A stretch of DNA of 64,000 bases from an uncultured Lachnospiraceae bacterium (GCA_910576535.1 CAJTKK010000012.1:43804-107803), one strand, 5' to 3'; positions 26,340-36,380 are shown, counted from the stretch's first letter. A program made the numbers and translations. Notes: generated by a model not told the origin, from the letters alone.

Positions 26340-27185
26340 TTACGATTGGAGTCTTATGGATTCCACACAATTATTCATCAGCATCGCTATCGTCATTGGC
26401 CCTACCCCTCCCGGTACCGGGGTAATCGCACTGCAGACTGACATGACATCGTCATAATCCACATCCCCGCAAAGTTTATTGTCTTCCTTCCGGTGAATGC
26501 CCACATCAATAACTACTGCCCCTTCTTTTACGTATTCCCTTGTTATCATTTGAGGCTTTCCTACGGCAACAATCAAAATATCTGCCCGTCTTGCCACCTC
26601 TTTCAGGTTCTCCGTCTTGGAATGCGCTACTGTCACAGTCCCGTTTTCCCATAGCAGCAGCAAAGCCATCGGCTTCCCTACAATATTGCTCCTTCCAATT
26701 ACCACACATTCCTTTCCCGCAATTTCAATGCCGGAACGCTTTAGAAGCTGAATAATCCCTGCCGGCGTACATGATACGAACCCGGCCTGCCCGGTACATA
26801 AAGCTCCAACGCTTTGGGGATGAAAGCCATCGACATCTTTTTGCGGATCAATCGCCGAAATTACCTTGCTTTCATCAATATGAGCCGGTAACGGAAGCTG
26901 GACTAAAATGCCGTTCACATCCTTTCTTCCGTTCAGCTCGTCAATCAAAGCAAGCAGTTCTTCCTGCGTTGTTTCCTCTTCCAGCTCATACGCCAGGGAA
27001 CGGATCCCGATATAAGCGCAGGCTTTTTTCTTGTTTCCTACATATACGCTGGAAGCTGCATCCTTGCCCACCTGTATGACAGCAAGGGTAATTTCTATGC
27101 CTTTTTCCTTCCATTCTGCAGCCTTTGCCTTCAATTCTTCCTTTATCTGTCCTGAAACCGCTTTTCCATCTATTATTTTTGCCAT
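26340..27185 (-). CDS. folD: Methylenetetrahydrofolate dehydrogenase/methenyltetrahydrofolate cyclohydrolase FolD
   Basis: A 281-residue bifunctional enzyme that converts 5,10-methylene-THF to methenyl- and then 10-formyl-THF, using NADP. Signatures are QLPLPAHIDE, KDVDGFHP, GRSNIVGKPMALLLL and the C-terminal TPVPGGVGPMT. The catalytic Lys lies in SSVYVGNKKKA. GGGAG five bases before the ATG at 27185 sets the start. With fhs 77 bases upstream it forms a one-carbon unit, and the cyclo-ligase domain at 4 kb feeds the same pool. Confidence 0.96.
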   Translation of the reverse strand: MAKIIDGKAVSGQIKEELKAKAAEWKEKGIEITLAVIQVGKDAASSVYVGNKKKACAYIGIRSLAYELEEETTQEELLALIDELNGRKDVNGILVQLPLPAHIDESKVISAIDPQKDVDGFHPQSVGALCTGQAGFVSCTPAGIIQLLKRSGIEIAGKECVVIGRSNIVGKPMALLLLWENGTVTVAHSKTENLKEVARRADILIVAVGKPQMITREYVKEGAVVIDVGIHRKEDNKLCGDVDYDDVMSVCSAITPVPGGVGPMTIAMLMNNCVESIRLQS

Positions 27186-27262
27186 ATATTCTCCCATCCC
27201 GGCAAATGCCAAAAACTCCATTTAATACGGATACCGCAGGCAGCCCCGGCAGCTATCCTTCT

Positions 27263-28933
27263 TTAAAATAAACCTGTAACCATCCCGTCTTTATTCACAT
27301 CAATATGCAATGCAGCAGGCTCCTTAGGCAGCCCCGGCATTGTCATTACCGCTCCGGTCAATACCACAACAAACCCTGCCCCTGCGCAAACATACGCTTC
27401 CCTTACGTTCATGGTGAAATCTTCAGGCCTCCCCAATAGTTCCGGATTATCCGATAAGGAATACTGGGTCTTTGCCATACAAACCGGAAGATGCCCAAAG
27501 CCAAGGGCCTCCAACTGCTTTAACTGCCTTTCCGCTGCCGGGGCATAGCAGACATTCCCTGCGCCATAAATTTCTTTTGCCACTGTCTCTATTTTCCCTT
27601 TTAACGGCAGCTCATCTTCGTACAATACGCGGAATCTGCTCTCTTTCTTCTCCAGCGTTTCCAATATCTTTTCCGCCAGGGCGATACCTCCCTTTCCGCC
27701 ATTTTCCCATACTGTGGAAAGCGCAAATTCACAGTTCCTTTTTTCACAGAAATCTTTGACAAATGCGATCTCCTTTTCCGTATCCGTAAGGAATGAATTC
27801 AGGGTAACCACTACAGGCACGCCGTATTTTTGCAGATTTTCGATATGTTTTTCCAAATTCGCAATTCCTTTTTCCAGTGCTTCCAAATTTTCTTTCCCTA
27901 AATCCTGCTTCGCGGTCCCGCCGTTATACTTCAAGGCACGCACCGTAGCCACTAAAACTGCCGCATCCGGTTTCAATCCTCCGATCCTGCATTTAATATC
28001 AAAAAATTTCTCAGCCCCTAAGTCAGCCCCAAAACCAGCTTCTGTCACTACATAATCCGCCATTTTCAAAGCTGCCTTGGTAGCCCTGACGGAATTACAT
28101 CCGTGAGCGATATTGGCAAAAGGCCCTCCATGCACTAAAACAGGGGTATGCTCCAAAGTCTGTATCAGGTTCGGCTTCATGGCATCTTTCAGCAGCGCCG
28201 CCATGGCGCCTACGGCCTGCAGATCCGCAGCAGTCACTGGCATCCCCTGATAATTATAAGCAACTACCATTTTTCCCAGTCTCTTTTTCATATCTTCCAT
28301 ATCGGCGGCAAGACAGAGTACTGCCATAATCTCCGATGCAACAGTAATGACAAAATGATCCTCCCTTACCGTTCCATCCATTTTACTGCCAAGGCCGACC
28401 ACAATATTGCGTAAAACCCTGTCATTCATATCCAAGCACCGCTTCCATACGATCTGCCTCGTGTCGATGCCTAATGCATTCCCTTGCTGTATATGGTTAT
28501 CCAGCATAGCCGCCAATAAATTATTGGCAGAAGTAATCGCATGGAAATCGCCGGTAAAATGCAGATTCAAATCCTCCATCGGCACAGCCTGGGCATAACC
28601 GCCGCCGGCAGCTCCCCCTTTGACCCCAAAGCAGGGGCCAAGCGAAGGCTCCCTGAGCGCAATAACAGCCTTTTTCCCCAGCCTGCCAAAAGCCTGCCCC
28701 AGCCCTACGCTGGTAGTCGTCTTTCCTTCCCCGGCCGGCGTAGGGTTAATTGCAGTCACAAGAATCAGCTTACCGTCCGGGTTATTTTCTATTTTTTCCA
28801 GATACCGGCCTGAAATCTTTGCTTTATACTTTCCGTATAATTCCAAATCGTCCTCGTCTATATGGAGCCTTCCGGCTACCTTTACCACCGGTTCCATCAC
28901 CGCTTCCTGTGCTATCTGAATATCCGTTTTCAT
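27263..28933 (-). CDS. fhs: Formate-tetrahydrofolate ligase
   Basis: A 556-residue ATP-dependent enzyme joining formate to THF. The nucleotide loop is NPTPAGEGKTTTSVG, and the family segments EPSLGPCFGVKGGAAGGGYAQ and HGGPFANIAHGCNS are intact. It serves acetogenic or purine/serine one-carbon flow. The length equals the family norm. The start is the ATG at 28933; AAAGGAG is 13 bases upstream, a wide spacing, and the frame is open 13 codons further. It precedes folD on the same strand. Confidence 0.96.
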   Translation of the reverse strand: MKTDIQIAQEAVMEPVVKVAGRLHIDEDDLELYGKYKAKISGRYLEKIENNPDGKLILVTAINPTPAGEGKTTTSVGLGQAFGRLGKKAVIALREPSLGPCFGVKGGAAGGGYAQAVPMEDLNLHFTGDFHAITSANNLLAAMLDNHIQQGNALGIDTRQIVWKRCLDMNDRVLRNIVVGLGSKMDGTVREDHFVITVASEIMAVLCLAADMEDMKKRLGKMVVAYNYQGMPVTAADLQAVGAMAALLKDAMKPNLIQTLEHTPVLVHGGPFANIAHGCNSVRATKAALKMADYVVTEAGFGADLGAEKFFDIKCRIGGLKPDAAVLVATVRALKYNGGTAKQDLGKENLEALEKGIANLEKHIENLQKYGVPVVVTLNSFLTDTEKEIAFVKDFCEKRNCEFALSTVWENGGKGGIALAEKILETLEKKESRFRVLYEDELPLKGKIETVAKEIYGAGNVCYAPAAERQLKQLEALGFGHLPVCMAKTQYSLSDNPELLGRPEDFTMNVREAYVCAGAGFVVVLTGAVMTMPGLPKEPAALHIDVNKDGMVTGLF

Positions 28934-29042
28934 CCCTATGCCCTTGCTCCTTTCCAAACCGCAAATCTGCAATATCCATTACAAGCCGCCCCGTTTTAAA
29001 GAAATCCGTTGTTCCTCCTTCCGCAAACTTTCCGCAGCTTCC

Positions 29043-31775
29043 CTAAACCTCTTCCTCTATCAGCCTCTCAAATTCTTCCATACTCATCAGCACTTTCCTC
29101 GGTTTTGTGCCTTCTTCCTCCCCTACAATGCCTGCGTCGCATAACTGATCCATAATACGGGCTGCCCGGTTAAATCCGATCTTAAATACCCTTTGCAGCA
29201 TACCGATGGAGGCCTTATCTTTTTCAATAATAAATCTGCCGGCTTCCGCAAAATACGTGTCCCTGCTGCTTTCCCCATTGCCGCCCGCAGCAGAAGACGC
29301 ACCAGTTCCCATTGTCTGGATTTTTTCCTGGACATCATCGCTATACACATTTCCGATTGCCTGGTTTTTCAAAAAGTCCACTACGTCGGACACCTCAGAA
29401 TCGGAGACAAAAGCCCCTTGGATCCTGGCAGGTTTTGGGTATCCTTGGGGATAAAAGAGCATGTCCCCTTTCCCCAGCAGCTTTTCCGCCCCGTTCATGT
29501 CCAGTATCGTACGGGAATCCACGCCGCTGGATACGGCAAATGCCACACGGCTTGGCATATTGGCTTTGATTAGCCCGGTAATTACATCCACAGAAGGCCT
29601 TTGGGTAGCAATAATCAGATGAATCCCTGCTGCCCTGGCAAGCTGTGCAAGACGGCAGATGGATTCTTCCACCTCTCCTGGGGCGACCATCATCAAATCC
29701 GCCAGCTCGTCTACAATGATGACGATCTGAGGCATTTTTGCCGGAGCTTCCTCCCCTTTTTGTTTCATCCCTTCCACTGCTTTATTATATCCGTTTAAAT
29801 CCCTTACATTAAGATCAGCAAATTTATTGTAGCGTTCCGTCATTTCCGCCACACCCCAGTGAAGAGCCGATGCTGCTTTCTTGGGGTCTGTGACCACCGG
29901 AATCAGCAAATGGGGAATCCCGTTATACACGCTAAGTTCCACCACTTTAGGATCCACCATAATCAGCTTTACATCATCCGGATGGGCTTTGTATAAAATA
30001 CTCATGATTAATGTATTAATGCAGACAGATTTTCCTGAACCTGTCGATCCCGCAATCAGCATATGGGGCATCTTGGCAATGTCCGCAACTACCGTTTTTC
30101 CTCCGATATCCTTGCCTACCGCAAAGGAAAGGTTGGAAGGGAATTCCTGGAATTCTTTGGACTCCAGCAGATCCCTCAAAGGCACGGCGGCATTTTCTTT
30201 GTTCGGCACCTCGATCCCCACCGCCGCTTTTCCCGGTATCGGCGCTTCTATCCTTATATCCGTAGCCGCCAAGTTCAGTTTAATATCATCCGACAGCCCC
30301 ACAATCTTACTTACTTTTACGCCTTGTTCCGGCTGCAGCTCATATCTTGTAACGGTAGGCCCTTGGCTGATATCCGTAATCATCACTTTTACCCCAAAAG
30401 TTGCCAGGGTTTTTTGCAGATGCATGGCCGTTTCCTTCAGCTGCATAGCGGAACTTCCATTCCCTTTCTTCATCCCTTTCTTTAATAATTGAAGGGATGG
30501 GAAGATGTATTTTCTGGGCGCTGGTTCCTTGACCTCCTGCAGTTTTTCCGCCATATCCGGCAAAACGCCCTCTTCTTCTGCCTTCCCGGGGCTGTTCTTT
30601 TCCCGGGGTGCATCCGGCTCCTGCACCATGCTTCCCCCTGCCATGGCCTCCATTTCTTTAACCGGTTTTTCCTTATTTTCTGCAGGCTCTGCCACCGGCC
30701 TCATCCCGGAATGGGATATTTCTTCCGTTTCCTTCCCATCCGTCCGGCCGTCAGCAGTAATATGTATATGATCATATTCGCTGGAATGAAAACTTCCTCC
30801 GCTTTGTTTTATGGTGACTTCCACTTCCTCCACTTTATTCTCATCCAGGTCGTTCAATATAATCTCATGAATATCATCCCTGATTTCCGCTCCTACCGCT
30901 TCCTTTGCCGCTATTTTTCCGGCATCCGTCTTCTTTTTCCGTTTTTCTTCTTTGGAGGACAAGGCTGTGTCCAGCATCACGCCGGATACTTTTTTATCCA
31001 TCCGGAGAATTCTCTCATTTTCTTCTTCCTCTTCTTTTATACGCCTGTTTTCTTCCTGTCTCCTGCGTATCTCATCCTGTTCCTTCCGCCGCTGTTTTAC
31101 CCTCTCCCTATGGGCATAAGTTCCTTCCCTTGTCCTTTCATATACCCTTTGCCCTCCATTTTTCATGCCTTTGACAAAAGATTTTTCCGTTACTATCACC
31201 AGGCAGATAACCGATAAAACAATAAGAAGAAGCACAGTGCCTACCATAGACAGGGAACGGAAACTAAGGAAGGCAAGGGTACCCGCCAAGACCCCTCCCC
31301 CATTATGGTTTGCGCTGCATCTTTCATAAATTTCCTTTACGCTGTAAAGAGAATCTTCTTTCCATACGCCTGCCGCTAAATCACAGGCCATCCCGGCAAT
31401 GAAAAACAGGATAAGCGCCGCTGCCATCTTTCTTACGGCAATCAGGCTCCCTCTGTTAGAAATGCCAAAAGCAACCGCCAAAAATAATAACACTGGGGCA
31501 ATATAAGCCAGGATACCCAATAAGCCAAACATCACATCGCTTATGATATCCCCCGCTGCCCCAACAATGCCAAAATTACATAAAAATAAAAAAACTGCCA
31601 GCGCAAATACGCCAATCAGCATCACTTCATTTTTAATTGCACTATCCATAGGTTCCGCCTGTCTTGGCGTCCTGCTGTTTCCTTTTCTTTTTCTTGATGC
31701 CGGAGCGCGGGACGAGGATCTCCCCGATGCACTTTTACGTCCTGCACCGCTTCTTTTTCCCTGTCCAGATGCCAT
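29043..31775 (-). CDS. DNA translocase FtsK/SpoIIIE family
   Basis: A 910-residue hexameric DNA pump that moves chromosomes at the division or spore septum. A short basic N-terminus precedes four membrane helices (about residues 45-195). A long charged linker follows (about 200-440, with Glu/Lys-rich coiled parts). The motor has Walker A AGSTGSGKS near 571 and Walker B VIIVDELADLMM. The C-terminal gamma winged helix that reads DNA polarity is present (SIGMLQRVFKIGFNRAARIMDQL). Start 31775 is preferred over 31784 because GGAGG is nine bases from it but abuts the other. The next gene upstream is the TepA/ClpP-like protease. Confidence 0.93.
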   Translation of the reverse strand: MASGQGKRSGAGRKSASGRSSSRAPASRKRKGNSRTPRQAEPMDSAIKNEVMLIGVFALAVFLFLCNFGIVGAAGDIISDVMFGLLGILAYIAPVLLFLAVAFGISNRGSLIAVRKMAAALILFFIAGMACDLAAGVWKEDSLYSVKEIYERCSANHNGGGVLAGTLAFLSFRSLSMVGTVLLLIVLSVICLVIVTEKSFVKGMKNGGQRVYERTREGTYAHRERVKQRRKEQDEIRRRQEENRRIKEEEEENERILRMDKKVSGVMLDTALSSKEEKRKKKTDAGKIAAKEAVGAEIRDDIHEIILNDLDENKVEEVEVTIKQSGGSFHSSEYDHIHITADGRTDGKETEEISHSGMRPVAEPAENKEKPVKEMEAMAGGSMVQEPDAPREKNSPGKAEEEGVLPDMAEKLQEVKEPAPRKYIFPSLQLLKKGMKKGNGSSAMQLKETAMHLQKTLATFGVKVMITDISQGPTVTRYELQPEQGVKVSKIVGLSDDIKLNLAATDIRIEAPIPGKAAVGIEVPNKENAAVPLRDLLESKEFQEFPSNLSFAVGKDIGGKTVVADIAKMPHMLIAGSTGSGKSVCINTLIMSILYKAHPDDVKLIMVDPKVVELSVYNGIPHLLIPVVTDPKKAASALHWGVAEMTERYNKFADLNVRDLNGYNKAVEGMKQKGEEAPAKMPQIVIIVDELADLMMVAPGEVEESICRLAQLARAAGIHLIIATQRPSVDVITGLIKANMPSRVAFAVSSGVDSRTILDMNGAEKLLGKGDMLFYPQGYPKPARIQGAFVSDSEVSDVVDFLKNQAIGNVYSDDVQEKIQTMGTGASSAAGGNGESSRDTYFAEAGRFIIEKDKASIGMLQRVFKIGFNRAARIMDQLCDAGIVGEEEGTKPRKVLMSMEEFERLIEEEV

Positions 31776-31835
31776 ACTGCCCATCCTCCATTTCTTTCCA
31801 AGCTTTTTAACTTATATAGTATAGCATCTAAAAAG

Positions 31836-32567
31836 CTAATTGTCACCAATCATTTCATGCAGATGCTGCATTGCCTCCTTGATCCCGCCCACATCATTAA
31901 TAATTCCTTCATTGACTGCTTCCTGCCCTACCAATATAGTGCCTACGTCCTTCGTAAGAACCCCTGTCTCCATCATCAGTTCTTCCAGTCTTGCTTTGCT
32001 TATTTTGCAATGGCTACAGACAAAGCCGGTAATGCGGTTCTGGATTTGTTTAAAATAGTCAAAAGTCTGAGGCACCCCGATCACCATGCCGTTCATTCTT
32101 ACCGGATGAATGACCATCGTCCCCGTAGGCACTATATAAGAATAATCCGTACTCACCGCTATCGGCACGCCAATGGAGTGGCTCCCCCCCAATACCAAAG
32201 ATACCGTAGGTTTGCTCAAAGAAGCAATCATTTCCGCAATGGCAAGCCCTGCCTCCACATCGCCGCCCATTGTATTTAACAAAATAAGCAGACCGTCCAC
32301 TTCACAGCTATCTTCAATCGCCGCCAGTTCCGGCAGGATATGCTCGTATTTGGTTGTCTTAGAAGCGCCGTTTAAATTATCATGCCCTTCCACTTCCCCA
32401 ATAATCGTAATCAGATGAATTTTATGCTTTTTATCATTTTTATCCAGCGTTACCTGACCAGTCTTTTCAATAAGCTCTTCCCTATGCTTTTCTTCCTCTG
32501 TCTTCTTTTCTTCCCCTTTTCCTTTTGTATCTGCATTTTTCCCGTTCTTCGATTTTTGATTTCCCAT
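31836..32567 (-). CDS. ClpP-class serine protease, TepA-like
   Basis: A 243-residue protein of the ClpP fold. A charged 55-residue N-terminal extension precedes the catalytic domain. The serine nucleophile is in GGSHSIGVPIA (near residue 129), the histidine in VIHPVRMNG (near 153), and the oxyanion strand in NTMGGDVEAGLAIAEMI. The HSIG context matches TepA (translocation-enhancing protein) rather than housekeeping ClpP, which has a GMAAS-type site. TepA aids protein secretion in B. subtilis. GGAGG five bases before the ATG at 32567 supports the start. It lies directly upstream of spoIIIE/ftsK. Confidence 0.85.
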   Translation of the reverse strand: MGNQKSKNGKNADTKGKGEEKKTEEEKHREELIEKTGQVTLDKNDKKHKIHLITIIGEVEGHDNLNGASKTTKYEHILPELAAIEDSCEVDGLLILLNTMGGDVEAGLAIAEMIASLSKPTVSLVLGGSHSIGVPIAVSTDYSYIVPTGTMVIHPVRMNGMVIGVPQTFDYFKQIQNRITGFVCSHCKISKARLEELMMETGVLTKDVGTILVGQEAVNEGIINDVGGIKEAMQHLHEMIGDN

Positions 32568-32661
32568 GCCAACCTCCATGCCAAAGCTTTCCGTTTTTTC
32601 ACTTTCATGACCCAAATAAAAATACCGTATTCCAGGCATTTTCCAGTGTGAGTCCTTTCCC

Positions 32662-32709
32662 GCAAAGCCTGCTCCGCGCAAAGCCTGCTCCGCGTAAAGC
32701 CTGCTCCGC
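32662..32709. repeat. Three tandem copies of a 16-base GC-rich unit
   Basis: Three back-to-back 16-mers (32662-32677, 32678-32693 and 32694-32709) of GCAAAGCCTGCTCCGC, the third with one change. AGGCTT follows, so the last unit can fold as AAGCCTG-CTCCG-CAGGCTT (32697-32715). It sits in the 250-base gap (32568-32817) between the membrane-protein gene and the TepA-like gene. Nothing else is evident in that gap. Confidence 0.85.
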
Positions 32710-32817
32710 AGGCTTGGAAGTCATTTGCCAAACAGCTTTGCTGTGAACGTGATAACTTCTTCTCACACTATGTCTTTAGTTTGCATGGTAATCCAATTTT
32801 TATACCATATCTTGTTT

Positions 32818-34290
32818 TTAAAAATCAAAATCATCCGTTTCTTCTACCGGAACATCAAACTTCATCTTCTCCCATTCCACAATCCTGTCATAATCCATTT
32901 CCCGCCTCACATGTTTTTTCGGAAGAGGAAGAGGGTTCTCAATCAGCTTCACCGAAGGTTTTTCCTCTTCCTCCGCCATTTTATCCATGTCCTCCAGCAC
33001 AAGCTCCGGAACGGATATTTTAACCGCTTCCTCTCCCTTGTCAATTCCCATGGAGGCAATTCCAAGCCCTGCCAAGACTGCCCAGGCAAAAGCTGTAAAA
33101 ATATGATACCCTGCTTTCCCCGCCGGCAACATATCCCAGATAGCTGCCGCCATGAGAAAAAGAATCCACACATCCTGCTTCTGCTGCCTGTGAAAGAAAA
33201 ATCCAATCCCCCCTAACAGCCCGCCAAAACAAAGAATGGCCCCTGCCGCCATATTCCTGTCAGGGCCTGCCGGAAACCGGAATCCCCCTCCTGCTGACGA
33301 AACATTCCCCCACGTCTCCCAGATACTTTTCCAAGAGCTGCCGGATAAAACCGCATCCCATCCGGTCAAAAAAAGCAGCATCAAAGCCATCCCTGACAGA
33401 CAGAGAAGAAAAGGGAAAATGGCTGGCTTGCGCCTATTTTTCCTGCTTCTTCTTTCCAGGCCGTCTTTCCCGTCCATCCATTCTTTGACATATAACCCCC
33501 CGATAAACAGAAGAAGAGTAAACCCAAACGCATCCAGATATCCCATCATCCCTATATATAAACCGGTTATGGCAAATATTGCATCACTGCCTCCCCCCTT
33601 CTTTTTCCCACGCAGCCCGGTTGCGCAAAGCCCGGTTATGCAAAGCCCCGCCGAAAAAAGAAAGAAATAAAACACTTCCGGCGTCAACTCACAGACCCGA
33701 TGCGCATATTCCGGCAAAAAAGCCATAATGGCCATTGCGCATATTGCTTCTGTCCGCCCGGCAAGCAGCCGGGTTCCAAGATAAAGAAGAAGCAAGGATA
33801 AGACTTGAAGCAGTAACTGTAAATATACGCCCGCCGTCATATAATTCCCGCTCAATGACAATACAAAAGAAAGTATTACTGTATAGAAATAGGAAGCGCC
33901 ATGAGCTATCTGCGGCACTCCCCCGGAACTTTTTATCATTGCCATTTCATAATAGGCGCTGTCCTTTAATACATCCATAAGGCTTACAATGGAAACCCGG
34001 TAAAAAACAGCCGCTGCCAAAATGCCTGTCACGCATAAAAGCTCAAACGTTTTCCGGTAACGGATGTCCTGCAAAACCCGGCTTCCCCAAGTTTCCGCTA
34101 TCTTATGCCCCAAAAACCAGATGATTGCAGCAGCTGCAATCCCTGCACAAGCCAAGCCTAAAACCGCATTTGGATTGGCGCCTGTCATTCCTGTGCTGAT
34201 CCCGGACAGATACACCGTAAATAAAATAACCGCCCCTGCCGAAACAAACAGCCATAATACATAGCTTAACCATGTCTTTTTCATTCTCAT
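32818..34290 (-). CDS. Polytopic membrane protein, possible GT-C-type glycosyltransferase
   Basis: A 490-residue protein with about ten hydrophobic helices over the first 410 residues and an acidic cytoplasmic tail ending DDFDF. The loop after the second-third helices (DVLKDSAYYEMAM...VPQIAHGASYFYT) has the acidic-plus-aromatic layout of GT-C lipid-linked sugar transferases, but I see no firm catalytic motif. The tail has ENPLPLPKKHVRREMDY, which looks like a conserved signature. The start is uncertain: AAAGGAG stands 12 bases before the ATG at 34290. metY lies 17 bases upstream. Function unknown; a role in envelope glycan assembly is only suggested by the fold. Confidence 0.6.
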   Translation of the reverse strand: MRMKKTWLSYVLWLFVSAGAVILFTVYLSGISTGMTGANPNAVLGLACAGIAAAAIIWFLGHKIAETWGSRVLQDIRYRKTFELLCVTGILAAAVFYRVSIVSLMDVLKDSAYYEMAMIKSSGGVPQIAHGASYFYTVILSFVLSLSGNYMTAGVYLQLLLQVLSLLLLYLGTRLLAGRTEAICAMAIMAFLPEYAHRVCELTPEVFYFFLFSAGLCITGLCATGLRGKKKGGGSDAIFAITGLYIGMMGYLDAFGFTLLLFIGGLYVKEWMDGKDGLERRSRKNRRKPAIFPFLLCLSGMALMLLFLTGWDAVLSGSSWKSIWETWGNVSSAGGGFRFPAGPDRNMAAGAILCFGGLLGGIGFFFHRQQKQDVWILFLMAAAIWDMLPAGKAGYHIFTAFAWAVLAGLGIASMGIDKGEEAVKISVPELVLEDMDKMAEEEEKPSVKLIENPLPLPKKHVRREMDYDRIVEWEKMKFDVPVEETDDFDF

Positions 34291-34307
34291 GCTAGTAGCC
34301 TGCTCCT

Positions 34308-35591
34308 TTAAACCCCATCCAATGCCTGTTCCAAATCCTCTATAATATCCTTCCCATTTTCAATTCCAACCGAAAGACGGATCAAGTCGGGGGCAACCCC
34401 TGCCTCTATCAACTGTTCATCGCTCATCTGCCTATGGGTATGGCTGGCCGGATGAAGCACACAAGTCCGCGCATCTGCCACATGCGTCACAATCGCCGCT
34501 AACTGCAGCCTGTCCATCATCTTAGCGGCCGCATCCCGTCCCCCCTTTAGTCCAAAAGAAATGACCCCGCAAGTTCCCTCCGGCATATATTTCTTTGCTC
34601 TTTCATAATATTTATTTCCAGGAAGCCCCGGATAATTTACCCAAGCAACTTTTTCATGTTTTTCCAGATAAGAAGCTGCCTGCAGCGCATTCTGGCAATG
34701 CCTTGGAACTCTCAGATGCAGCGTTTCCAGCCCCACATTCAATAAAAAAGCATTTTGCGGCGACTGGACTGACCCTAAATCCCGCATTAACTGTGAAGTC
34801 GCTTTTGTAATATAAGCCAGCTTTCCAAATTTTTCTGTATATGTAATCCCATGATAAGAATCATCCGGCGAACACAGCCCCGGATATTTTTCCGGATATT
34901 TTCCCCAATCAAAATTGCCGGAATCCACAATTGCACCGCCCACGCATATCCCATGGCCATCCATATATTTCGTGGTAGAGTGGGTCACAATATCCGCTCC
35001 CCATTCAAAAGGTCTGCAGTTTACCGGTGTAGCAAAAGTATTGTCCACAATCAGGGGAACCTGATGGGCATGGGCAATCTTTGCAAACTTTTCGATATCC
35101 AGAACTACCAGCGCCGGGTTCGCAATTGTTTCTGCCAGCACACACCTGGTATTTTCCCGGAATGCCTTATCCAGTTCTTCTTCCGGCGCATCCGGGTCAA
35201 CAACAGTGCAGCTAATCCCCATTTTTTTCATCGTTACTGTCAACAGGTTGAATGTCCCGCCATACACGGTAGAAGACATTACCACATGGGAACCCGCTTC
35301 ACAGATATTAAATACTGCGTAATAGTTTGCCGCCTGCCCTGAGGAAGTCAGCATAGCCGCTATACCGCCTTCCAGCTCACATATTTTCTCTGCGACATAT
35401 TCATTGGTAGGGTTTTGCAGCCTAGTGTAGAAGAAACCGCTTTCTTCCAAATCAAACAGCCTCCCCATCTGTTCCGAAGTCTCATATTTAAATGTGGTGC
35501 TTTGATAAATAGGAAGAACCCTCGGTTCCCCGTTTCCCGGTTTCCATCCCGACTGTACGCATATTGTTTCTTTCTCATACTTTCTGCTCAT
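34308..35591 (-). CDS. metY: O-acetylhomoserine sulfhydrylase (MetY-type PLP enzyme)
   Basis: A 427-residue PLP enzyme of the Cys/Met metabolism family. It makes homocysteine from O-acetylhomoserine and sulfide (or methionine from methanethiol). The PLP lysine is in HSTTKYMDGHG, near residue 207; the aldolase-like DNTFATPVNCRP and ATHVADARTCVLHPASHTHR motifs fit MetY better than cystathionine gamma-synthase, and the 427-residue length also fits. Methionine gamma-lyase is an alternative. GGAGG seven bases before the ATG at 35591 supports the start. No SAM riboswitch or T-box is visible upstream, where the gap to yebC is 57 bases. Confidence 0.85.
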   Translation of the reverse strand: MSRKYEKETICVQSGWKPGNGEPRVLPIYQSTTFKYETSEQMGRLFDLEESGFFYTRLQNPTNEYVAEKICELEGGIAAMLTSSGQAANYYAVFNICEAGSHVVMSSTVYGGTFNLLTVTMKKMGISCTVVDPDAPEEELDKAFRENTRCVLAETIANPALVVLDIEKFAKIAHAHQVPLIVDNTFATPVNCRPFEWGADIVTHSTTKYMDGHGICVGGAIVDSGNFDWGKYPEKYPGLCSPDDSYHGITYTEKFGKLAYITKATSQLMRDLGSVQSPQNAFLLNVGLETLHLRVPRHCQNALQAASYLEKHEKVAWVNYPGLPGNKYYERAKKYMPEGTCGVISFGLKGGRDAAAKMMDRLQLAAIVTHVADARTCVLHPASHTHRQMSDEQLIEAGVAPDLIRLSVGIENGKDIIEDLEQALDGV

Positions 35592-35648
35592 TCCATGCCC
35601 TCCATTCCTCATTCCGCCCGTAAGCTGGCATTTCCTTTCTTTCCCGGC

Positions 35649-36377
35649 TTATTCATCCCAATTATGGTAAACAGCCTGCACATCGTCATCGTCATCTAAA
35701 AGATCCAATGTTTTCTGGAGATTCTTTACCGCTGTTTCATCAGCCAGCTCTACATAATTTTGGGGAATCATTGTCACTTCCGCAGAAACCATAGCGATTC
35801 CCGCCTCTTCCAATGCTTTGCTTATCCCCTCAAAGCTATCCGGGGCCGTTAATATTTCATAACTGTCTTCTTCTTCCGAAAAATCTTCCGCCCCGGCATC
35901 CAAGGCCGTCATCATCAAATCATCCGCTTCCATCGGGCAGTCTTCCTTCGCAATGATAATCTGTCCTTTCTTATCGAACATAAAAGACACACAGCCCGGC
36001 GTCCCGATGCTTCCCTGCCCTTTTGTAAACGCGTTACGGATATTCGCTGCTGTGCGGTTCTGGTTATCGGTCAGAGCATCCACTATAATGGCAATGCCTC
36101 CCGGCCCATATCCTTCATAAGTCACATACTTATAGTTGACATTCCCCACATCGCCGGCTGCTTTTTTAATCCCACGTTCAATCGTATCATTGGGCATGTT
36201 GTTTGCTTTTGCCTTCGCAATCACTTGAGCCAGTTTAAAATTATTGGCCGGATCCGGTCCCCCTTCTTTTACCGCGACAGCAATTTCACGTCCGATAATC
36301 GTAAAAATCTTCCCTTTAGCCGCATCATTTTTTTCTTTCTTATGTTTAATATTTGCAAATTTTGAATGTCCTGACAT
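35649..36377 (-). CDS. YebC/PmpR family regulatory protein
   Basis: A 242-residue protein of the YebC family, with the invariant start MSGHSKFANIKHKKEKNDA and the mid-protein YEGYGPGGIAIIVDALTDN and GCVSFMF. Family members are described as transcription regulators and more recently as translation factors that relieve ribosome stalling, like mitochondrial TACO1. The length is normal. The gene starts four bases after the CNNM/CorC stop, so they are coupled. Confidence 0.96.
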   Translation of the reverse strand: MSGHSKFANIKHKKEKNDAAKGKIFTIIGREIAVAVKEGGPDPANNFKLAQVIAKAKANNMPNDTIERGIKKAAGDVGNVNYKYVTYEGYGPGGIAIIVDALTDNQNRTAANIRNAFTKGQGSIGTPGCVSFMFDKKGQIIIAKEDCPMEADDLMMTALDAGAEDFSEEEDSYEILTAPDSFEGISKALEEAGIAMVSAEVTMIPQNYVELADETAVKNLQKTLDLLDDDDDVQAVYHNWDE

Positions 36378-36380
36378 CTT

